39,096 bases of DNA from CAYMRL01 sp964398985. Lineage in GTDB: Bacteria > Deinococcota > Deinococci > Deinococcales > Trueperaceae. Of the stretch, positions 1 through 7,597 are shown in pieces (position 1 is the stretch's first letter; every line of letters starts with the position of its first letter). The notes beneath the pieces are model-generated. The model did no database searches. It saw only the letters and a program-made list of their open reading frames with translations, and was not told the origin of the DNA. The stretch lies in the NCBI GenBank assembly GCA_964398985.1, contig CAYNOS010000023.1:1-39096 (forward strand), written 5' to 3'. A program made the translations under genes and the position numbers.

Positions 1-82
1 ACCGCATCACAGCACCCCGACCAAACTGCCGCTCGATCTGAGAGATGGCGGTGTCAATGGCTTGTCTGCGCTGCTGATCCAT
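1..82 (-). CDS. recA: RecA recombinase, N-terminal fragment (cut by window edge)
   Basis: Only the first 27 codons lie in the window. They translate to MDQQRRQAIDTAISQIERQF followed by GRGAVMR, which matches the N-terminal helix region of RecA (family pattern: ..ALxxAlxQIEKQFGKGsiMr). RecA is the ATP-dependent strand-exchange protein of homologous recombination and the SOS co-protease. The ATG at 82-80 is chosen because GGGTGA, a Shine-Dalgarno-like sequence, lies 5 nt upstream; a GTG three codons earlier is in frame and less likely. The gene is transcribed away from the acyl-CoA dehydrogenase gene behind it, with 131 nt between them. The rest of the protein is outside the window, so Walker motifs cannot be checked. 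Confidence 0.88.
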   Translation of the reverse strand, partial: MDQQRRQAIDTAISQIERQFGRGAVMR

Positions 83-127
83 CCGAGTCACCCGTGTCCC
101 GGCCTCGCGAACGATGCCTAATAGATA

Positions 128-142
128 CCTTAAATACTAAGG
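128..142. promoter_or_regulatory. AT-rich inverted repeat in the recA upstream region
   Basis: CCTTA-AATAC-TAAGG: 5-bp arms around a 5-nt centre, inside the only AT-rich patch (115-142) of the 83-213 intergenic stretch. On the minus strand it contains TAGTAT (139-134) and TAAGGT (132-127), either of which could be a recA -10 with a leader of roughly 40-50 nt. It could therefore be a promoter with an overlapping operator. It does not look like the deinococcal RDR motif. Confidence 0.35.
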
Positions 143-162
143 CTAGAGGGCGCGTAGCGCAA

Positions 163-175
163 GGGCCTGAGGCCC
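163..175 (-). terminator. Short hairpin after the acyl-CoA dehydrogenase gene
   Basis: GGGCC-TGA-GGCCC, 39 nt past the stop codon of the acyl-CoA dehydrogenase gene. On the minus strand it is followed by TTGCG and a second small GCGC-TAC-GCGC hairpin, with no real T-run. Possible weak terminator between that gene and recA. Confidence 0.3.
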
Positions 176-213
176 ACAGGTACTCGGCAGAATCCCAAGC
201 TGTTCGGCGAGGC

Positions 214-1959
214 TCAGCCCAACGGGTACCCGTTCGCCTCGTAGACCGCCTCGGCGGCCTGACGACGCAACGCGATCAGGTCGACGCCGTGGTCCGCCAG
301 GTAGGCATCGGTCAGCGCCCTGGAGGCGGCGGCGCCAGGGATGCGGCGCAGCGCCACGGCCGCCAGCTCCCGAGCCCGGTCGACGGCCGCCAGGGCGTAC
401 AGCCGGCTCAGCAGCACACAGGCCTCCGCTGCCCCACTGCCAGCGGCCCTCTCGGCGCGCAGCAGGCCAGACTCGGCGAGGTACACGAGTCCGATCATGT
501 CCGCCACGCGGGCGACCAACTCCTGCTCCTCCTCCAGGCGCTGCATGTAGGCCTTGGCGCCGAGCCCGGCAAGTTGCAGCGTCGCGAGCTTCAAGTTGGC
601 GAGGGCGAGGTTGGCGTCGGCCAACTCGGCGGGTCCCTCGACCGCCGTCAGCGGACGTCCCTGCAGCGCGGCCTGAGCCGGCCCCAACAGGTCGAGCTTG
701 CCGCGCAGCGAGCGCTTCATCAGCTGGTCGACGGTGAGGAGCCGGTTGATCTCGTTGGTGCCCTCGAAGATGCGGTTGATGCGGCTGTTGCGGTAGGCCA
801 GTTCGATCGGGTAGTCGGCCGAGAAGCCATACCCCCCGTAGACCTGCAAGGCTTCGTCGACCACGTGATCGAGTATCTCGGACCCGAAGACCTTGATGAA
901 CGAGTACTCCACCGAGTACTCGTTGATCGCCTGCATGCGCTCGCTGGGCGACGAGCATCCCTGGGTGACCGCGTCCATCGCTCCCGCGAGCCGGTAGATG
1001 GCGCTCTCGAGTGCGTAGGTCTCGGCGGCCATAGTGCCGAACTTCTCCTTGATGAGCCCGAACTCCGCGATGGCCGAACCGAACTGCTGGCGCTCGCGCG
1101 CGTAGCCTTGTGCGGTGTCGATCAGTTGCTTGCAGCCGCCCACCGCACCGGCCGCCAGCTTGAAGCGCCCGATGTTGAGGATGCCGAAAGCGATGTGATG
1201 ACCCTTGCCGACCTCGCCGAGCAGGTTGGACCTGGGCACGCGGACGTTCTCGAGCACCACCATGCGGGTCGATGAGCCCTTGATGCCCATCTTCTTCTCT
1301 TCCGCCCCGAGGCTCAGCCCCGGCGTGCCGGCCTCGACCAGGAACGCCGAGAACTTGTCGCCATCGACCTGGGCGAAGACGGTGAACAGGTCGGCGAAGC
1401 CGGCGTTGGAGATCCACATCTTGGTGCCGTCGAGCACCCACTCCTCGCCGTCGAGGACGGCCTTGGCCTTGGCGGCCAACGAGTCGGAACCCGATCCCGG
1501 CTCGGTCAGGCAGTACGCAGCCACCCACTCGCCGCTCGCCAGCTTCGGCAGGTAACGCAGCTTCTGCTCGTCGCTGCCGAAGTACACCAGCGGCAAGGTG
1601 CCGATGCCGGAGTGCGCGTTGAAGGTGACGTTGAAGGAGCCGGAAGCCGCGATCTTCTCGGTGACGACGGCGCCCGCTGCCTTGCCGAGCCCCAGGCCGC
1701 CGTGCTGCTCGTCGACCTCGATGCCGAGCAGCCCGAGCTCGCCGGCCTTCGCCAGCAGCTCACGCGAGAGTTCGTAGTCGAGCGCCTCGAGCCGCTCGAA
1801 CACCGGGCCGATCTCACGCTCGACGAACGTCTCGGCGGTCTGGCCGAACAGCTTGAGGTCGCTGTCGAAAGCCTCGGGAGCCAAGACCTCGGAGGCTTTC
1901 TGGCGAGTGATCAAGAACGCTCCGCCAATGGGCGCCTCGATGGACAGGTCGTCTATCAT
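214..1959 (-). CDS. Acyl-CoA dehydrogenase, long form with C-terminal extension
   Basis: A 581-residue FAD enzyme that would oxidise acyl-CoA to trans-2-enoyl-CoA in beta-oxidation and pass electrons to ETF. The sequence shows the first family signature YCLTEPGSGSD (about 149-159), the second signature from QVYGGYGF (about 372), and the catalytic Glu in IFEGTNE (about E399). About 180 residues follow the catalytic core, as in VLCAD-like and Bacillus FadE-type enzymes of about 590 residues; chain-length preference cannot be read from sequence. The ATG at 1959 is supported by a strong AGGAGG Shine-Dalgarno 5 nt upstream. The frame stays open far upstream, but that stretch is antisense-like to, or overlaps, the methyltransferase gene and is not coding. 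It is last in the cluster SDR - methyltransferase - dehydrogenase, 41 nt after the methyltransferase stop. Confidence 0.9.
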   Translation of the reverse strand: MIDDLSIEAPIGGAFLITRQKASEVLAPEAFDSDLKLFGQTAETFVEREIGPVFERLEALDYELSRELLAKAGELGLLGIEVDEQHGGLGLGKAAGAVVTEKIAASGSFNVTFNAHSGIGTLPLVYFGSDEQKLRYLPKLASGEWVAAYCLTEPGSGSDSLAAKAKAVLDGEEWVLDGTKMWISNAGFADLFTVFAQVDGDKFSAFLVEAGTPGLSLGAEEKKMGIKGSSTRMVVLENVRVPRSNLLGEVGKGHHIAFGILNIGRFKLAAGAVGGCKQLIDTAQGYARERQQFGSAIAEFGLIKEKFGTMAAETYALESAIYRLAGAMDAVTQGCSSPSERMQAINEYSVEYSFIKVFGSEILDHVVDEALQVYGGYGFSADYPIELAYRNSRINRIFEGTNEINRLLTVDQLMKRSLRGKLDLLGPAQAALQGRPLTAVEGPAELADANLALANLKLATLQLAGLGAKAYMQRLEEEQELVARVADMIGLVYLAESGLLRAERAAGSGAAEACVLLSRLYALAAVDRARELAAVALRRIPGAAASRALTDAYLADHGVDLIALRRQAAEAVYEANGYPLG

Positions 1960-2000
1960 CGCTCCTCCTGTGACCCGATGATAAGCGGGGAACCGGCGCT

Positions 2001-2753
2001 TCAGACCGGCCTCTTGGCCACGACGCGCAACCGGACGTAGTCGATCGTCCACACGCCGTCCTCGAGGAGCTGGGTCGCGACGGCCGCGGCTACCTCTGCG
2101 CTCGCCGCGGCGCGCTCGCTCGCGGGCAGCGCGGACATGAACGAGCCGGCGAACGTGCGCAGCCAACCAGACAGCTCGCCCGGCAGCCGAGTCGGGCGAG
2201 CGAAGGTGACCGCTTGCTCGACGACGAAACCGGCCGATTCCAGGACCGACGAGTACTCCTTTGCGCTCGGGAAGTACCACGGGTCGGTGGCGGCCGGGTC
2301 GACCCCCCGAGCGGCCAGAGCGGCATGCAGCGCCGCCCGGATCACGCCCACGTTGCCCTCCGCCCCGAGCTCGGCGACCAGCCTGCCGCCCGGCTTCAGG
2401 GCCCGCCACAGCGAGTCCGCTGCGCCGGCAGCGTCCTTGACCCAGTGAAGCACGGCGTTGCTGAGCACGCCGTCGAACTCGGCCACGAACGGCAGCGCCT
2501 CGGCTCTGGCGACCCGCGCGTCGACTCCAGCCGCCAGTGCTGCCGCCACCTGCTCGGGGCTGCTGTCGACGCCCACGACGGTCGCGCCACGCTCCGCCAG
2601 CTTCAGGCTCAAGACCCCGTCGCCGCAACCGAGATCCAAGATCCTCTCGCCCGCGCGCGGGGCCAACAGGTCGATGAGCACGGCGCCCAACTCGGCCACG
2701 AAGCGGGCGTTGCGGGCGTACTCCTCCGGGCTCCAGACCTGCCCCTGACTCAA
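2001..2753 (-). CDS. Class I SAM-dependent methyltransferase
   Basis: A 250-residue cytosolic methyltransferase. Motif I is ILDLGCGDGVLSL (about 38-50), an acidic residue follows at the end of strand 2 (VVGVDSS), and VLSNAVLHWV and LKPGGRL are the later Rossmann motifs. The N-terminal W.PEEY..NA.FV start and the overall length resemble trans-aconitate methyltransferase (Tam) and related small-molecule methylases, but the substrate is not determined by this. The start is TTG at 2753 (TTG AGT CAG), with a weak GGGG-type site upstream and no in-frame ATG near the family's normal N-terminus. It lies 43 nt after the SDR gene and 41 nt before the acyl-CoA dehydrogenase gene, so it is probably co-transcribed. 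Confidence 0.85.
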   Translation of the reverse strand: MSQGQVWSPEEYARNARFVAELGAVLIDLLAPRAGERILDLGCGDGVLSLKLAERGATVVGVDSSPEQVAAALAAGVDARVARAEALPFVAEFDGVLSNAVLHWVKDAAGAADSLWRALKPGGRLVAELGAEGNVGVIRAALHAALAARGVDPAATDPWYFPSAKEYSSVLESAGFVVEQAVTFARPTRLPGELSGWLRTFAGSFMSALPASERAAASAEVAAAVATQLLEDGVWTIDYVRLRVVAKRPV

Positions 2754-2796
2754 GAGCCCCGCCTCTGGCGCCGCACGGCATGCGACCCGCGGGGGC

Positions 2797-3558
2797 TCAT
2801 GGGCCGCCCCTCACGGCTCCGCCGTCGACCAGCAGCGTCTGACCGGTGATGTAGCTGGCGCGCTCGGAGGCCAAGAACACCGCGGCCGCCGCCACCTCGT
2901 CCGGCCTCGCGAAGCGCCGGATGGGGATGGTGGCCATGAGGCGCTCGGACGCCGCAGCGTCCGCGAACAGCTCCTCCAGGCGTGCCGTGGCCGTGTAGCC
3001 GGGCGCGACGTTATTGACCGTCACGCCCTCGGCGGCGAGCTCTTGAGCCAGCGTCCTGGCGTGCGCCGTCAGAGCGCTCCTGAAGGCGTTGGAGAGCGCT
3101 AGGTTGAGGACGGGCTCGCGGACCGTGAGGCTGGTGATGTTGACCACGCGGCCCCAGCGCGCGCGCCGCATCGCAGGCAGCACCAGGTCGATGAGTCGCA
3201 CGGCGGACATCAGCGTCAGTTGGAACGCCTCGGCCCACTGCCTTTCGCTCAGCTGCGAAGGGAGACCGGCCGGCGGCCCGCCGGCGTTGGTGACCAGCAC
3301 CTGAGGGTCGCCGTGGTCGGCGCGCACCGCGCTCAGCAGCGCCTCGACCCCGGCGAGGCTGGCGACGTCCCCCACGATGCCGGAGGCGGCGCCACCGGAC
3401 GCTCGTATGCCTGCCACCGCCTCATCCAGAGCGTGAGCGTCACGGCCGTTGAGCACGACCCTGGCGCCCTCCTTGGCGAGCTCCTCGGCGACCGCCAATC
3501 CGATGCCCTGCGACGAGCCGGTGACGAGCGCGACCTTGCCTTCCAACCCCAAGTCCAT
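2797..3558 (-). CDS. Short-chain dehydrogenase/reductase with atypical active site
   Basis: A 253-residue Rossmann oxidoreductase of the SDR superfamily, similar in layout to 3-oxoacyl-ACP/CoA reductases. Visible: cofactor motif TGSSQGIG (13-20), VTNAG (89-93), catalytic-type Ser143 in NITS, C-terminal YITGQTLLVDGG. The usual YxxxK is absent. Aligned on the following helix, Ser156 and Arg160 (in LSNAFR) sit where Tyr and Lys should be. An SDR subgroup with an LSNxxR pattern exists, as I recall, but its chemistry is unclear, so oxidoreductase activity is an assumption. The ATG at 3558 is preferred over an upstream in-frame start because TAGTAT lies exactly 7 nt before it (leaderless promoter) and the protein then begins at the normal MDLGLEGKVALVTG. 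It diverges from the subtilase gene. Confidence 0.85.
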   Translation of the reverse strand: MDLGLEGKVALVTGSSQGIGLAVAEELAKEGARVVLNGRDAHALDEAVAGIRASGGAASGIVGDVASLAGVEALLSAVRADHGDPQVLVTNAGGPPAGLPSQLSERQWAEAFQLTLMSAVRLIDLVLPAMRRARWGRVVNITSLTVREPVLNLALSNAFRSALTAHARTLAQELAAEGVTVNNVAPGYTATARLEELFADAAASERLMATIPIRRFARPDEVAAAAVFLASERASYITGQTLLVDGGAVRGGP

Positions 3559-3565
3559 GACCTCA

Positions 3566-3571
3566 ATACTA
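3566..3571 (-). promoter_or_regulatory. -10 hexamer TAGTAT, leaderless SDR transcript
   Basis: TAGTAT lies 7 nt upstream of the ATG at 3558, leaving no space for a ribosome binding site. Confidence 0.6.
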
Positions 3572-3625
3572 CCGGCCGCCGACTCCGCCTCCGCAGGGCG
3601 CACAGCCGGCCCGCGGAAGTCGGGC

Positions 3626-3631
3626 TAGAGT
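3626..3631 (+). promoter_or_regulatory. -10 hexamer TAGAGT, leaderless subtilase transcript
   Basis: TAGAGT lies 7 nt upstream of the ATG at 3639. It forms a divergent pair with the SDR promoter 55 nt away. Confidence 0.6.
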
Positions 3632-3638
3632 CGCATCG

Positions 3639-5207
3639 ATGACGCCGCTCTCAGGCCAGGAAGGACGTCTGGAACGCTCTCCCGGCCGCTCAGGGGAGGA
3701 CGAGGACGATCACAGGCGCCCTTATCGCCGCCGCCGCCGCCTGCGCGGCCTGGCCCTCGTCGCTGTGGCCGCCACCCTGCTGCTGACGGCGTGCCAGCAG
3801 CCGGCGGAACAGGAACTGCCGCTCGGGCGTTCGGCAGCCATGTGCGGCCCCTATCTGGCCGCCTCGGGCCTCGCCGACGCTTTGGATCAAGGCGTTCGGA
3901 AGGCGGCACCTCACGCGACTGCCGTGCCGGTGCCCGGTGAGCTGCTGATCGCCTACCGCCCCCCACAGACCTCGCTCCTCGGGCCCGCAACGCTCGACGG
4001 CCGCGCCACCGCAGCCCTCTCGCCGGCTGCGCTGGTCGAGCTCACGGGTGCCGCCGTGAGGTCCGACTTCGGCCTGACGCGCCTGGAGATGGCCGCCCTG
4101 CCCGGCCTGCCGGAACTGGTGGCCACCGACGACGCGCCCGCCGTCCTGGCCAAACTGAGCGACGATCCCCGGGTCGAGTACGCACACCTCAACTACTACC
4201 TCGAAGTCCTGTACGTGCCCGCCGATCCCCTTTACGAGGAGCAGTGGCACCTGGACGACTTCGGACTCGCAAGTGCTTGGGACGCGTACCTCGCCGTCTC
4301 GAGCCAGCGCGAGGTCGTGATCGCGATCATCGACACCGGCGTCGATCCTCTGCACCCCGACCTCGCAACCAAGGTCTTGCCCGGCTGGGACTTCCACGGC
4401 GTCGATCCCGACGCCGCGCCAGGCACGGGCTACTTGGCCGGGCACGGCACTCACGTGGCCGGCATCGCTGCCGCCGCCGGGGGCGCGGTCGGCGTGACCG
4501 GCGTGGCCTTCGTGCCGGAGGTGCGCCTGCTGCCAGTGAAGGTGTTCGACGACAGCGGTGCCGGTGGCACGGTCGCCGATCTCGTGAGAGCGATCCGCTG
4601 GTCCGCCGGGCTGAGCGTTGCCGGCGCCCCCGGCAACCGCCACCCGGCACAGGTGATCAACCTCAGCATCGGTGTTCCCGGGGTCTTCCCGAGCCTCGAC
4701 GCGGCTGTCAAAGCCGCATGGGACGCGGGCGCGGTGGTCGTGGCCGCGGCCGGCAACCACGCGCCAGGGCAGCCCGACCGCGGCGTTCTGAGCCCCGCCA
4801 ACGCCCCGTGCGCGATCGCCGTCGGCTCGGTGGACGCCGATCGGCAGGTCTCCGCCTTCAGCAACACCGGTCCGGAAGTGGAGATCCTGGCGCCGGGAGG
4901 CTACGGTTCGGCGAGCTGCGGCGGCATCGTCAGCACCATGCCGGGCGGTGGCTACGGCTGCATGAGCGGCACGTCGATGGCCACCCCGTTCGCGGCGGGG
5001 GTGGCGGCGTTGGTCCTGTCGCAGGGCGAGCACACCTCGCCCGAGTCGGTCAGGAACCTGTTCAGCGTCAGCACCAGCAGCGTCGACTCGTACTTGCCGA
5101 CGGTCGGTGGGCACGGCCTGCTGTGCGCCGACATGGCGCTCGGCGCCGCGACGAGCTGCGGTCGGCTGGTCTTGGCGCCGAGCGCGGCCGCCACGACCGC
5201 GCGCTGA
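3639..5207 (+). CDS. Subtilisin-like (S8) serine protease lipoprotein
   Basis: A 522-residue predicted exported peptidase. A long Arg-rich n-region (RRRRRLRG, about 31-37) and hydrophobic core end in lipobox LTAC with Cys52, predicting lipidation. Residues about 95-190 look like an I9-type propeptide region (GELLIAYR, then DDPRVEYAHLNYYLEV). The S8 catalytic domain follows: Asp232 in AIIDTGVDPLHPDL, His269 in GHGTHVAGI, Asn373 oxyanion in AAGNHAP, and Ser446 in SGTSMATPFAAG. All catalytic residues are intact, so it should be active in the envelope or outside. The 36-residue charged stretch before the hydrophobic core is unusually long for a lipoprotein signal, but there is no in-frame Met between it and the lipobox, and TAGAGT 7 nt upstream supports this start. 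It converges on the rhomboid gene with 13 nt between stops. Confidence 0.92.
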   Translation: MTPLSGQEGRLERSPGRSGEDEDDHRRPYRRRRRLRGLALVAVAATLLLTACQQPAEQELPLGRSAAMCGPYLAASGLADALDQGVRKAAPHATAVPVPGELLIAYRPPQTSLLGPATLDGRATAALSPAALVELTGAAVRSDFGLTRLEMAALPGLPELVATDDAPAVLAKLSDDPRVEYAHLNYYLEVLYVPADPLYEEQWHLDDFGLASAWDAYLAVSSQREVVIAIIDTGVDPLHPDLATKVLPGWDFHGVDPDAAPGTGYLAGHGTHVAGIAAAAGGAVGVTGVAFVPEVRLLPVKVFDDSGAGGTVADLVRAIRWSAGLSVAGAPGNRHPAQVINLSIGVPGVFPSLDAAVKAAWDAGAVVVAAAGNHAPGQPDRGVLSPANAPCAIAVGSVDADRQVSAFSNTGPEVEILAPGGYGSASCGGIVSTMPGGGYGCMSGTSMATPFAAGVAALVLSQGEHTSPESVRNLFSVSTSSVDSYLPTVGGHGLLCADMALGAATSCGRLVLAPSAAATTAR

Positions 5208-5220
5208 CTACCGACTGGCG

Positions 5221-6849
5221 TCAGGGCAACAGCGGCAGCATCCTGTAGAGCCCCGTGCCGAGCGCGCCCAGCATGACGGCGGCGGCAGCCGCTCCCAGCA
5301 ACGCGCTCAGCACCCGGTTGGCCCCGAGCGCGGCGCGCAGGTAGGCGTACGCGAAGCCGCCCAGCACGCCGCCGACGTGACCCCACAGCGACACTCCGGG
5401 GATCGCCAGCGAGAACAGCACCATGAACGCCATCCACTGCAGCAGGCTTCGGAACAAGGCGCGGTCGGCCTGGTCCCTGCGCGCCATAGCGTCGGCCAGC
5501 AGCGCCCCCGCGACGCCCAAGACGCCCCCCGAGGCGCCGACCAACGCCAGTGGTTGACCGGCCTGGACGTAGCCCGTCAGCAAGGCGCCGCTCGCAGTGC
5601 CGACGGCGAACGCTGCCAGCAACTCGCCCCAGCCGCGACGGCGCTCGAAGATGCGCCCGATGTCGAACAGCACCCACAAGTTGAAGCCGATGTGAACGAG
5701 ATTGCCGTGCACGAACGCGTAGCTGAGCGTCCGCCACCACGCACCCACCGTCGTCAGGCCCGGCAAGCCCTGCAGATAGGCAGCCACCAGCGTGCTCGCC
5801 TCGTACACCTGCCCCAGCACGCGGACCAGCCCGACGGTGCGGTCGAGGAGCAGTTGCCCGAGGTAGGCAAGCGCGAGCGTCGCGCCCAGCGCGTAGGTGC
5901 CGAGCGGCACGAACCGCTGCGACGCCGAGGCGGCGCCGGCGGCCGCGTGGACGGCCGCAGCATCGATGCCGAGGTCGGCTAACTTGTGAGCGAGCCTCGC
6001 CTTGACCGCCCCCTTGGCCGCGGCATGCGCAGCCAGGTAGGCGCGGGCGGCCGCGTCCGCCTGACCCCTGCGCTCCGAGGCCCTCCCGAGCACTTCGTAG
6101 AGCGTCCAGGCCTGGGCCCCGACCAGCGGCTGCGACAGCAGCTCCGTGACGCGCTCGACTTCACCGCCGGCGGCAGCCAGCCGCGCCTCGCTCAACACCA
6201 ACAGGCGGTAGGCCACGGGGTTCGCGCCCGAGGCATCGAACAGAGCGCGCAGCCTGCGGATCTCGGCCTCGGCCTCGGGCCAGCGTCCGAGCTCGAGCAG
6301 CGCTTCGACCTTGACGGCGGCCGGCAGAGCCGCGGCTGCCGGCGCCACGGATGACGGCTTGGCTTCGAGCGCGTTCGCGCTCAGCACCGCCTCGCGCAGA
6401 GCCTCCTGCCACTCGCCGGCCTGGAGGTGCGCGTAGCTGAGGAGCAGCGGGTCGCGCTCGGGCGCCAGGGCCAGGGCCGACTCGGTATCGCCCTCCGCCA
6501 GGGCGGCCTGCGACAGCCACCGGGCGAGGGCCGCGCGGCCGCCAGGCGTGCGCAACAGCACCGTTTCGTAGAACGCCTTGGCCGCGCGCCAGCGCCCGGC
6601 CCTGACGAGCGTCAGTGCCAGCAGAGGCCCAACGATCACGACGGTGCCGATGACAGCGGCAACCGTCTGGATCCATCCGGGGCCGACCGCCACCCCGAGT
6701 CCGACGGCGGCGGCCCATCCGCTGAGGAGCGCGGCGCCAAGGGTCACTGCCGGCAACTCGCTCGGCAGCGGGGCCAGCTTCAGCGCCAGACGCGCGCCGG
6801 CGAGGCCCGCGACGCTCAACACGGCCAGGTAGAGGGTGAGGCCAGACAT
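5221..6849 (-). CDS. Rhomboid intramembrane protease fused to helical-repeat region
   Basis: 542 residues. The N-terminus has about three hydrophobic segments (about 5-25, 33-55, 60-82). Residues about 85-300 are Ala/Leu-rich helical pairs of TPR type (RAAKAFYETVLL, WQEALREA, WPEAEAEIRRL, ADAAARAYLAAH). The C-terminal half is a rhomboid domain: HxxxN motif His386/Asn390 in HGNLVHIGFN, nucleophile Ser440 in GASGG, catalytic His491 in WGHVGG. Rhomboids cleave substrates inside the membrane; the catalytic dyad is complete, so activity is expected. The soluble helical region may bind substrates or partners (inference). TACCAT lies 6 nt before the ATG. Canonical bacterial rhomboids are about 200-280 residues, so this is about twice the usual size. 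It diverges from plsY and converges on the subtilase gene. Confidence 0.88.
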   Translation of the reverse strand: MSGLTLYLAVLSVAGLAGARLALKLAPLPSELPAVTLGAALLSGWAAAVGLGVAVGPGWIQTVAAVIGTVVIVGPLLALTLVRAGRWRAAKAFYETVLLRTPGGRAALARWLSQAALAEGDTESALALAPERDPLLLSYAHLQAGEWQEALREAVLSANALEAKPSSVAPAAAALPAAVKVEALLELGRWPEAEAEIRRLRALFDASGANPVAYRLLVLSEARLAAAGGEVERVTELLSQPLVGAQAWTLYEVLGRASERRGQADAAARAYLAAHAAAKGAVKARLAHKLADLGIDAAAVHAAAGAASASQRFVPLGTYALGATLALAYLGQLLLDRTVGLVRVLGQVYEASTLVAAYLQGLPGLTTVGAWWRTLSYAFVHGNLVHIGFNLWVLFDIGRIFERRRGWGELLAAFAVGTASGALLTGYVQAGQPLALVGASGGVLGVAGALLADAMARRDQADRALFRSLLQWMAFMVLFSLAIPGVSLWGHVGGVLGGFAYAYLRAALGANRVLSALLGAAAAAVMLGALGTGLYRMLPLLP

Positions 6850-6855
6850 CGGTTG

Positions 6856-6861
6856 ATGGTA
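6856..6861 (-). promoter_or_regulatory. -10 hexamer TACCAT, leaderless rhomboid transcript
   Basis: TACCAT lies 6 nt upstream of the ATG at 6849. Confidence 0.5.
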
Positions 6862-6906
6862 CCCGCCTGACGTGTTCCTGACTCAGCTACCGCTCAGCCA
6901 CACCGG

Positions 6907-6912
6907 TAGAAT
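6907..6912 (+). promoter_or_regulatory. -10 hexamer TAGAAT for plsY (leadered)
   Basis: TAGAAT lies 40 nt upstream of the TTG at 6953. The resulting leader of roughly 30 nt carries a GGAGG site (6943-6947) 5 nt before the TTG. Confidence 0.5.
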
Positions 6913-6952
6913 CGATTCCGGCCGTGCTCGGCTGACCGGCCTGGAGGACGTC

Positions 6953-7570
6953 TTGCTCGACCTGGCCATCTCTGCCGCTACCGTGATCATCGGCTACCTG
7001 ATCGGCACCATCCCCACCGGCTACCTGGTCGCCAAGGCGCGCGGCGTGAACATCCAGCAGGCCGGCTCGGGCAACATCGGCGCGACCAACGTCCTGCGCA
7101 CGCTGGGCCGGGTTCCAGCCTTGATCGTCGCGGTGATGGACCCGGTCAAGGGGGCGATCGCGGTGCTCATCCCGAGCCTCCTCGGCCTGGGAGCCTGGAC
7201 GGTGGCGGTCACCGGCCTGGCAACCGTCCTCGGCAACAACTTCAACGTGCTGCTGCGGCTCAAGGGAGGCAAGGGCATCGCCACCAGCGTCGGCGTCTAC
7301 CTGGTGGTGGACCCGCTGTCCAGTCTCCTGGCGATCGTGACGGGGCTGTTCACCATCGGGATGAGCCGGTTCGTGTCGTTGGGCTCGCTGGTCGGCTTGT
7401 TCACCCTGCCCCTGTTCGTGATCGCGGGCGGCAACTTCTTGTGGCCGAACCTGTTCCTCGCGATCGCGTTGGCACTGCTGGCGATCTTCCGGCACCAAGA
7501 CAACATCCGACGCCTGCTCAAGGGCAACGAGCGCCGCTTGGGCGATGGCAACCGGGTCACAGCCGGCTAG
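6953..7570 (+). CDS. plsY: Glycerol-3-phosphate acyltransferase PlsY
   Basis: A 205-residue integral membrane enzyme that transfers the acyl group from acyl-phosphate (made by PlsX) to glycerol-3-phosphate, the first step of phospholipid synthesis. The three conserved PlsY loops are visible: SGNIGATNVLRT (about 39-50), GGKGIATSVG (about 104-113), and RHxxNIxRLLxGNE near the C-terminus, separated by hydrophobic segments. The family is about 190-220 residues. TTG at 6953 is chosen because GGAGG precedes it by 5 nt and the protein then starts with the normal LDLAISAATVIIGYLIGTIPTGYLV helix. An upstream GTG at 6872 would add 27 atypical residues and would lie before the apparent -10. It converges on an EamA gene. 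Confidence 0.92.
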   Translation: MLDLAISAATVIIGYLIGTIPTGYLVAKARGVNIQQAGSGNIGATNVLRTLGRVPALIVAVMDPVKGAIAVLIPSLLGLGAWTVAVTGLATVLGNNFNVLLRLKGGKGIATSVGVYLVVDPLSSLLAIVTGLFTIGMSRFVSLGSLVGLFTLPLFVIAGGNFLWPNLFLAIALALLAIFRHQDNIRRLLKGNERRLGDGNRVTAG

Positions 7571-7581
7571 CTGGAAAGAGC

Positions 7582-7597
7582 CGTCAGGCCCCTGACG
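7582..7597. terminator. Hairpin between convergent plsY and EamA genes
   Basis: CGTCAG-GCCC-CTGACG, 6-bp stem and 4-nt loop, just after the plsY stop and overlapping the last codons of the EamA gene. There is no clear T-run on either side. Possible bidirectional terminator. Confidence 0.35.

Noticed and set aside
1960..2781. Open extension of the acyl-CoA dehydrogenase frame through the methyltransferase gene (855 codons in total)
   Set aside because: The extension is Arg/Gly-rich noise in another frame of a real methyltransferase gene, and the dehydrogenase has a strong ribosome binding site at its own ATG. Not a fusion.
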